The notes below the pieces were generated by a model that searched no databases, was not told the DNA's origin, and was given only the letters and a program-made list of their open reading frames with translations. The position numbers and the translations under genes are program-made. From positions 1 to 13,534 of the forward strand of contig CALMWI010000306.1 of NCBI GenBank assembly GCA_937873545.1: a stretch of 13,534 nucleotides of DNA, given 5' to 3'. The stretch comes from an uncultured bacterium. Its GTDB lineage: Bacteria; UBA4055. Below, in pieces: positions 8,367 through 13,534 of this stretch (position 1 is the stretch's first letter; the number at the start of each line of letters is the position of its first letter).

Positions 8367-8924
8367 ATGACGCATGCGGAACATGTTAAAAAAGGAAATT
8401 TCATTAAGCACAACAATAATGTTTACACAGTTCTTGAAAAGAAAATAAATTTATCCGATAACAATTCAAAGTCGGTCGATATGCAGCTGTTCAACATTAA
8501 CAGCGGCGAGACTTCAACATGCACTTTCGAAGCAAAGCAGGATATAGAAAAGATTGACCTTGAGATGAGGTCAATGAATCTTATACAAAGATCGGAAGAT
8601 TCGCTTGTTTTCTGTGATGAAGAAAATGGTGAGCAGCTTGAAGTAAAAACTTCAATGTTAGGCCGTAAAGCATCTTTTCTCAATGAAAGATCTTCACTTG
8701 AAGTATTTTATTATAACGACATTATTATTTCGGTTGAACTTCCGCAGGTCGTCGTTTTCGAGATCGACGAAACTGAAGATATTGAAAAGGACAGTTCGAA
8801 TCTTGAATATGTTAAGACCGCAAGGCTGAACAACGGGCAGACAATAAAAGTGCCGGCTTTCATAAAAACTGGAGACAAAGTGCGAATACATAGCGAAACC
8901 GGCGAATATATTTCAAGAGATTAA
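8367..8924 (+). CDS. efp: Divergent elongation factor P-like protein
   Basis: EF-P binds ribosomes stalled at proline runs and helps peptide bond formation. The protein has the family's usual length (185 aa) and three-barrel layout: KOW-like N-domain (VKKGNFIKHNNNVYTVLEKK), a middle OB domain with ISVELPQVVVFEI, and a well-kept C-terminal OB domain ending in IHSETGEYISRD. The N-domain loop, usually PGKG with a modified Lys (or Arg) near residue 32-34, reads instead NLSDNNSKS (28-36). By hand alignment N32/N33 fall at the tip and the nearest lysine is K35. It therefore may not be a normal substrate of EpmA or EarP. It lies 12 bases after the second kinase without a terminator and is probably co-transcribed with both kinases. 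The SD (AAAGG) is weak. It could be the organism's only EF-P, an EfpL/YeiP-type paralogue, or a repurposed copy. Confidence 0.85.
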   Translation: MTHAEHVKKGNFIKHNNNVYTVLEKKINLSDNNSKSVDMQLFNINSGETSTCTFEAKQDIEKIDLEMRSMNLIQRSEDSLVFCDEENGEQLEVKTSMLGRKASFLNERSSLEVFYYNDIIISVELPQVVVFEIDETEDIEKDSSNLEYVKTARLNNGQTIKVPAFIKTGDKVRIHSETGEYISRD

Positions 8925-8967
8925 AATACGGATTTTTATTTTTTAAAATGGTAAATTTTCCGCTTTT

Positions 8968-8983
8968 CAAAACAATTGTTTTG
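8968..8983. promoter_or_regulatory. Perfect 16-bp palindrome upstream of iorA (possible operator)
   Basis: CAAAACAATTGTTTTG is fully self-complementary and lies 38 bases before the iorA start. TATATATT follows at once (8984-8991) and could serve as a -10, which would put the palindrome in the promoter spacer, a typical repressor position. No good -35 hexamer was found, and it does not match the Rex or ArgR consensus as I remember them. It has no loop or T-run after it, so it is not a terminator. Confidence 0.45.
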
Positions 8984-9021
8984 TATATATTTCCACAAAA
9001 TGTTAACTAAAAGGAAAAATT

Positions 9022-10617
9022 ATGGAAAAACTGCTTTTACTCGGGGACGAAGCTCTGGCTCAGGGTGCCATTGATGCCGGAATGTCAGGTATGTATGCTT
9101 ACCCCGGTACACCATCAACCGAGATAATGGAATATGTTCAAAGGTCGAAATCTGCTAAAGAGAGAAATATTCATAGAAAATGGTCGGCAAACGAAAAAAC
9201 GGCTGCTGAATCTGCACTAGGGATGTCTTATGCCGGTAAAAGATCTATGTGCGCAATGAAGCATGTGGGATTGAATGTTGCGGCTGATTGTTTTATGAAT
9301 TCAGCTATAACCGGTGCCAACGGCGGGACTATAGTGGCAGTTGCGGATGACCCTTCGATGCATTCTTCACAGAACGAGCAGGATTCCAGAAATTACGGCA
9401 AGTTTGCACTCATTCCGATGCTGGAACCGTCGAGTCAGCAGGAATGTTATGATATGGCATTTCACGCTTTTGATATAAGCGAAAGATATCAGGTGCCGAT
9501 ACTGTTAAGGCTTACAACAAGGTTATCACATTCCAGAAGCGGGGTTGCGGTAAAACCTTTTAAAAACGAGAATGAGTTAAAACTGCCTGAAGACAAAAGG
9601 CAGTTCGTTCTTCTACCGGCCATAGCCAGAAAAAGATATAAAATGCTGCTTGCTAACCAGGAAAAATTTGAGCTTGAAAGCGAAGAGTCTCCATTTAATA
9701 AATATATCAACGGTAAAGATAAAAAACTTGGTATAATAGCCTGCGGCATTTCCTTTAATTATCTAATGGAAAACTATCAGGATACAGGCTGTCCGTACCC
9801 TGTTCTTAAAGTGAGCCAGTATCCTCTTCCAAGAAAACATGTTGAAAAACTTTCGTCCGAATGCGAAAGGATACTTGTTCTCGAAGAAGGCTCTCCAATT
9901 GTCGAGGAGATGCTTAAAGGATATCTCGGGAACTGCCTCAAAGTTTCAGGAAGGCTCGACGGATCGCTTCCGAGGGACGGGGAATTAAATCCGAATCTGG
10001 TTCTCAAAGCAGTAAACGGAATTCCTTTTCAAATCGAATCAATTCCCGGGGTCGTAGCGGCAAGACCACCGAAATTCTGTAACGGCTGCGGGCACATTGA
10101 TGCTTATAATGCGCTTAATGAGGTAATGAAAGAATATGGAGACGGACATGTTCTTTCAGATATAGGTTGTTATACACTTGCTGCTCTTCCTCCGTTCAAC
10201 TCGATAAACTCCTGCGTCGATATGGGAGCATCTATAACTATGGCGAAAGGAGCAGCGGATGCAGGATTATTCCCTGCGATAGCAGTTATAGGCGATTCGA
10301 CATTTACACATTCAGGCATGACGGGTCTTCTTGACGCGGTGATAGAGAACACGAACATGGTGGTAATGATACTCGACAACTCTACGACCGGTATGACAGG
10401 CGGACAGGATTCTCACGCTGTTGACAGACTTGTGTCGATCTGTGAAGGCCTCGGAGTTCATAAGGATCATATTATCAGGGTAACTCCGCTTAAAAAGAAT
10501 CATGAAGAGATGGTAAGAATTATAAGGCAGGAGATAAATTACAAAGGCGTTTCAGTCATAATACCTACCAGAGAGTGTATGCAGACTCTAAAAAGAAAAA
10601 CTAAAGCGAATAAATAA
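9022..10617 (+). CDS. iorA: Indolepyruvate ferredoxin oxidoreductase, alpha subunit, without C-terminal ferredoxin domain
   Basis: Thiamine diphosphate enzyme subunit that oxidatively decarboxylates aryl pyruvates (indolepyruvate, phenylpyruvate) to acyl-CoA, passing electrons to ferredoxin. It acts in the cytoplasm in fermentation of aromatic amino acids, or in reverse in their synthesis. Family landmarks: N-terminal pyrimidine-binding domain with AYPGTPSTEI (26-35), KHVGLNVAAD, ADDPSMHSSQNEQD and LEPSSQQE; then RPPKFCNGCGH, DIGCYTLAALPP, and the ThDP/Mg motif starting GDST (424-427) and ending in DNST. Usual IorA proteins run to about 600 residues, with two CxxCxxCxxxC clusters at the end. 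This one stops at 531, straight after SVIIPTREC and a basic tail, and iorB starts 12 bases later, leaving no room for a remnant. AAAGGA precedes the ATG by 7 bases. Confidence 0.93.
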   Translation: MEKLLLLGDEALAQGAIDAGMSGMYAYPGTPSTEIMEYVQRSKSAKERNIHRKWSANEKTAAESALGMSYAGKRSMCAMKHVGLNVAADCFMNSAITGANGGTIVAVADDPSMHSSQNEQDSRNYGKFALIPMLEPSSQQECYDMAFHAFDISERYQVPILLRLTTRLSHSRSGVAVKPFKNENELKLPEDKRQFVLLPAIARKRYKMLLANQEKFELESEESPFNKYINGKDKKLGIIACGISFNYLMENYQDTGCPYPVLKVSQYPLPRKHVEKLSSECERILVLEEGSPIVEEMLKGYLGNCLKVSGRLDGSLPRDGELNPNLVLKAVNGIPFQIESIPGVVAARPPKFCNGCGHIDAYNALNEVMKEYGDGHVLSDIGCYTLAALPPFNSINSCVDMGASITMAKGAADAGLFPAIAVIGDSTFTHSGMTGLLDAVIENTNMVVMILDNSTTGMTGGQDSHAVDRLVSICEGLGVHKDHIIRVTPLKKNHEEMVRIIRQEINYKGVSVIIPTRECMQTLKRKTKANK

Positions 10618-10629
10618 GGGAATAAAAAT

Positions 10630-11217
10630 ATGAAAAAAGATATTATTCTAAGCGGTGTCGGAGGACAGGGTATTTTATCAATAGCTACTGTTATAGGTTT
10701 CGCCGCGATCGACTCAGGCCTGTATATGAAACAGGCTGAGGTTCACGGTATGAGCCAGAGAGGAGGGGATGTTCAGTCCCATCTGAGAGTTTCATCGAAT
10801 GAGATACATTCTGATCTGATACCTTTCGGAGGAGCAGACATAATTCTTTCTATCGAACCGATGGAATCTTTAAGGTATCTTCCGTACCTTTCGAAAGAAG
10901 GCTGGGTTATAACGAACAGCACGCCATTTGACAACATTGCTAACTATCCTGACATAAATGCAGTAAAAGAGGAGATAAAAAAAATAAAGAATCACATACT
11001 TATAGATGCCGATGATATTGCTAAGAACATCGGTTCTCCGATGTCGATGAATATGGTAATGGTCGGTGCTGCATCTGATTTTCTTGAGATCGATTTTGAA
11101 AAGCTTGAAAAAGGCATCAGATTCATTTTCGGCACTAAAGGAGAAGAAGTAGTTAAAAAGAACATTGAAGCTCTCTACTCCGGAAAAGAATTTTCAAAAA
11201 AATTCAGAAGCAGATAA
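10630..11217 (+). CDS. iorB: Indolepyruvate ferredoxin oxidoreductase, beta subunit
   Basis: Gamma-type (POR_N-related) subunit that pairs with IorA and probably contributes to CoA handling and dimer contacts. Recognised by ILSGVGGQGILSIA (6-19), the motif QAEVHGMSQRGG (about 36-47) and the later stretch IDADDIAKNIGSP. At 195 aa it has the family's normal length. It starts 12 bases after iorA with AAGGGA upstream, and its TAA stop shares its last base with the ATG of dapF, so the three genes are almost certainly one transcript. No iron-sulfur cysteines are seen, so this subunit does not replace the ferredoxin domain missing from IorA. Confidence 0.93.
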   Translation: MKKDIILSGVGGQGILSIATVIGFAAIDSGLYMKQAEVHGMSQRGGDVQSHLRVSSNEIHSDLIPFGGADIILSIEPMESLRYLPYLSKEGWVITNSTPFDNIANYPDINAVKEEIKKIKNHILIDADDIAKNIGSPMSMNMVMVGAASDFLEIDFEKLEKGIRFIFGTKGEEVVKKNIEALYSGKEFSKKFRSR

Positions 11218-11990
11218 TGAAATTCTACAAGCTTCATGGAGCCGGGAACGATTTTGTTTTTTTTGAAGGCATAAGATCTCTTAAAAAAGATAAAATAATA
11301 AAGTTGTGCGACAGAAACTATGGAATAGGAGCTGACGGGATCATTATTATTAATGAATCGCGCAGAGATTATGACTTTTTGATGAAATACTACAATTCAG
11401 ACGGTTCCGAAGCCGATTTTTGCGCAAATGGAGCAAGATGTGCCGTTATGCTAGCGCATAAACTGAATTATTTTGAAAAAGAAAAGTGCCGATTTAAAGC
11501 AGGAGATGGAGAGCACAATGCCGAACTGCTTTCAGACGGAAGAATTAAACTTCAAATGAAGAAACCCTTAGGCTACGCAAAAGGGCTAAAGTTCGGAAAA
11601 ACGAAAGAAGAATTTTACTTTCTGAATACTGGAGTTGAGCATACGGTGGGTTATTTCAGAGACATATCAAAGCTGGATATAGAAAGGCTTGGTAGAGAGA
11701 TAAGGTATGATCAAAGATTTTCAAATGGAACTAATGTGAATTTTGTTCAGAGATCAGGAAAAAACATACTAAAAATCCGCACTTATGAAAGAGGCGTAGA
11801 AGGCGAGACCCGAGCCTGCGGAACCGGAATAACTGCATCAGGATATCTTGATATGATGCTGACAGATGATTTTAGTGTAAGGACAATTGTAACCGCCGAC
11901 GGTGTGGAACTGAAAGTTAATCATGAAAAAAACAAACTTTTCCTTTCAGGCCCGGCGGAACTCGTTTTTGAAGGAATAATAAAACTTTAA
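11217..11990 (+). CDS. dapF: Diaminopimelate epimerase
   Basis: Cofactor-independent racemase converting LL- to meso-diaminopimelate for lysine and peptidoglycan synthesis, in the cytoplasm. Shown by LHGAGNDFV (6-14), YGIGADG (35-41), YNSDGSEADFCANGARC with catalytic C69, NTGVEHTV (127-134), GTNVNFV and ERGVEGETRACGTG with catalytic C201. Both catalytic cysteines are present. At 257 aa it is slightly short of the ~275 common in Proteobacteria. The active-site loop ERGVEGET has one residue more than the E. coli type ERGAGET and, from memory, resembles DapF of Flavobacteria and relatives, which supports an FCB-like origin. It overlaps iorB by one base and so depends on that operon. No hairpin terminator is seen after it. 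Confidence 0.96.
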   Translation: MKFYKLHGAGNDFVFFEGIRSLKKDKIIKLCDRNYGIGADGIIIINESRRDYDFLMKYYNSDGSEADFCANGARCAVMLAHKLNYFEKEKCRFKAGDGEHNAELLSDGRIKLQMKKPLGYAKGLKFGKTKEEFYFLNTGVEHTVGYFRDISKLDIERLGREIRYDQRFSNGTNVNFVQRSGKNILKIRTYERGVEGETRACGTGITASGYLDMMLTDDFSVRTIVTADGVELKVNHEKNKLFLSGPAELVFEGIIKL

Positions 11991-12043
11991 TATCTTTATG
12001 CAGAATATTCACACTGATTTTTTGTCGTTTCATCTGATTTCGC

Positions 12044-12072
12044 TTGATAAATTTCGGTCGGTAGCTTATCTT
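12044..12072 (+). promoter_or_regulatory. Candidate promoter for the gene running off the right edge
   Basis: TTGATA (12044-12049) and TATCTT (12067-12072) are 17 bases apart in the 137-bp gap between dapF and the next gene. Two similar segments, TTTCGGTCGGTA (12052-12063) and TTTCGGCGGTAA (12072-12083), form an imperfect direct repeat around the -10 and could be regulator half-sites or chance. Little else is visible in this gap. Confidence 0.3.
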
Positions 12073-12127
12073 TCGGCGGTAATTTGTTATTATAAATAGA
12101 AATAGAATTAAGAATACGGGAATTGAA

Positions 12128-13534
12128 ATGAGAAGTATTTTTAAACAGCTGATCATATTGGCTCTGGCATTTTCGGTTTACGCTCAACAGGTACCCGATT
12201 CTGCCGCAGTCATCGCGGGAGAAGCTGATTCAATTAAATCAAACGAAGAACTTACAACTCCGGCTGTTCTATCCGACGAGGAAAAGCTCTGCAAAGAAGT
12301 CGCAGAAGATATTATGGTCATCTACGACAAATGGAGTCCGGAAAGAGACTTTAATATTCTGTATCCCAGAGTCAAAGGTTTTGTAGAAGATTTTTTTGGA
12401 CAGTATCCTGATTTTGACTTTGGAGTTATACAAAAAGACAAACTCGGTGAAAAATTAAACGATTATGAACAAAGGTCGTTTGTTGCCTTTAAAGGCACAA
12501 AGAACGATAAGATATTTGAAGAAATAGCCAGATTTATTACAACAAAGGATTTTTACTGGGGTTATATCAGCGATGAATTGGATGGCGGAATTAAAAATGC
12601 CGCAAGAAAAATAAAAGACTATACAGTTTCAAGAAAAGATATTCTTCTTGCAGATCAGGAAAAATATGTGGAATCGCTTCTTCTCGACTCGAGAAAATTT
12701 GAACGCCAGCTTGATTCTATAAAAGCTATGCCTGATGAAAAAGTGATAGATGACCTTCTCTCAGATGAAAATTATAACAGCGAAATGTTGGCTCTAGAGT
12801 TTAAAATAGATTCCGCAAGAACAAAACCGGAAGTTCAGGCTGTTATTGAGCAGCTTTACAGAGAAAAAGATAAAAGGATACTCGATTATATAATCAGTAA
12901 AAAGAAAGAACTTGTAGAAAACAAAAGAGCTGAAAAAATAGCTGCAAAAGATCTTTGGGTAGAAGAAAAAAGACAAACTATATTTGATCTTTTCGAGCTT
13001 GAAACAGCAAGGCTGAGCGATATAGTTTACGGTTTTATTACACCGATGGAAGAGGCAAGGGGCATAAGGTCATTTGATATAAGCGATGAGTTTATTAAAG
13101 CTATCCACAATAACGATCCCGGCGCGGAGGATGAGTTCAGACATCAGATAAAGCTTAAGTTCTACAGCGGTCTTGTAGGAGCTTTCGGCTCTGCGGTAAT
13201 ATTTGATGATGTGCCTGTTTTCAGAACCTTCAGAACGAATGTATTAATTGGAACATTCCTTTTCATGATCCTATTTTTCTATATTTTTATTAAAGTGAAA
13301 AGAAACAGGGAGAAATTATTTATACGCAGGATTCCGGGACTTGATGCGATCGACGATGCCGTCGGGAGAGCGACAGAAATGGGTAAGCCGGTTGTTTATG
13401 ACTGCGGTATCGGTTATTATACACAGATAGACACAATAGCAAGTATGCTGATCTTAAGAAGCGTTGCAAAAAAAGTAGCGGAGTTCAAAGCGGAGATATA
13501 TGTCCCCACATGCGACCCGATAATAATGCAGATT
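12128..13534 (+). CDS. Exported/membrane protein with C-terminal DUF6754-like domain (3' end beyond window)
   Basis: The frame stays open to the window edge for 469 codons. Residues 1-20 (MRSIFKQ, then a hydrophobic run ending VYAQQ) look like a signal peptide. Residues about 21-365 are polar, charged and mostly helical, with no family I recognise, and are predicted to lie in the periplasm. A single transmembrane helix follows at about 372-388, then basic KVKRNREK. From about 395 the protein reads RRIPGLDAIDDAVGRATEMG, then VVYDCGIGYYTQIDTIAS and VPTCDPIIM. This closely matches my memory of DUF6754 membrane proteins of unknown function (PGLxAIDEAVGRATEMGRP). That part would be cytoplasmic. 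The SD (CGGGA) is weak. It may have its own promoter in the preceding gap. Function unknown. The DUF6754 call is from motif memory and the domain is incomplete here. Confidence 0.82.
   Translation, partial: MRSIFKQLIILALAFSVYAQQVPDSAAVIAGEADSIKSNEELTTPAVLSDEEKLCKEVAEDIMVIYDKWSPERDFNILYPRVKGFVEDFFGQYPDFDFGVIQKDKLGEKLNDYEQRSFVAFKGTKNDKIFEEIARFITTKDFYWGYISDELDGGIKNAARKIKDYTVSRKDILLADQEKYVESLLLDSRKFERQLDSIKAMPDEKVIDDLLSDENYNSEMLALEFKIDSARTKPEVQAVIEQLYREKDKRILDYIISKKKELVENKRAEKIAAKDLWVEEKRQTIFDLFELETARLSDIVYGFITPMEEARGIRSFDISDEFIKAIHNNDPGAEDEFRHQIKLKFYSGLVGAFGSAVIFDDVPVFRTFRTNVLIGTFLFMILFFYIFIKVKRNREKLFIRRIPGLDAIDDAVGRATEMGKPVVYDCGIGYYTQIDTIASMLILRSVAKKVAEFKAEIYVPTCDPIIMQI

Noticed and set aside
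8936..8960. Possible terminator after the EF-P-like gene
   Set aside because: The T- and A-runs there do not form a G/C-containing stem. The TTTTAAAA symmetry is too weak to call.
9022..11990. iorA-iorB-dapF as a new pathway cluster
   Set aside because: The tight spacing is real, but DapF is a housekeeping lysine/peptidoglycan enzyme with no known link to aryl pyruvate oxidation. Simple operon packing explains it.
11991..12043. Possible terminator or small RNA after dapF
   Set aside because: There is a T-run (12018-12023) and a short GAATATTC palindrome, but no stable stem directly before the T-run.
11917..12187. Two overlapping minus-strand open frames of 79 and 63 codons in and around the dapF downstream gap
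   Set aside because: They overlap the end of dapF and the signal-peptide start of the next plus-strand gene, show no family features and have no convincing ribosome binding site. They are chance frames.

Overview
The window comes from an AT-rich bacterium with a Gram-negative type of envelope. It encodes type IV pilin processing, exported proteins and a membrane sensor kinase with a periplasmic ligand-binding region. The indolepyruvate oxidoreductase pair points to an anaerobe. The DapF active-site loop (ERGVEGET..CGTG) is, from memory, closest to DapF of Bacteroidetes and relatives, so an uncultivated lineage of the FCB type (for example Delongbacteria or Cloacimonetes) is a reasonable guess. 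This is an inference and not a placement. UUG appears to be used as a start codon at least once, and SD-like GGAG/AGGA motifs precede most genes.

Layout. Positions 1-2050 are on the minus strand: a group I cysteine desulfurase cut by the window edge, and upstream of it a prepilin peptidase carrying about 260 extra residues near its C-terminus. A 140-bp divergent promoter region follows. From 2191 everything is on the plus strand: an exported protein of unknown function with a strongly acidic linker and a clear rho-independent terminator (3113-3133); a BvgS-like hybrid histidine kinase overlapping a second, soluble hybrid kinase; and, 12 bp later with no terminator, a divergent elongation factor P-like protein. 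A 97-bp gap with a perfect 16-bp palindrome precedes iorA-iorB-dapF, which are tightly spaced (iorB and dapF share one base). After a 137-bp gap, an exported or membrane gene runs off the right edge. Its C-terminal cytoplasmic part looks like DUF6754.

How the genes may work together. The two kinases form a translationally coupled pair: a membrane sensor with two SBP_bac_3 domains, and a cytosolic REC-PAS-HisKA-HATPase-REC protein. The sensor ends in an HPt-like domain whose phosphoacceptor histidine is replaced by threonine, so the usual His-Asp-His-Asp relay looks broken there. No DNA-binding output regulator is present; the gene following the kinases is the EF-P-like protein. IorAB would oxidise aryl pyruvates with ferredoxin in amino acid fermentation, but IorA ends before the usual C-terminal 2x[4Fe-4S] domain. 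DapF serves lysine and peptidoglycan synthesis and seems to be a housekeeping passenger of that operon.

No mobile elements, CRISPR arrays, tRNAs or rRNAs were seen, and no gene-free stretch exceeds 300 bases. The window looks like ordinary chromosome with several unusual domain architectures. I see no clear defence or mobile system.
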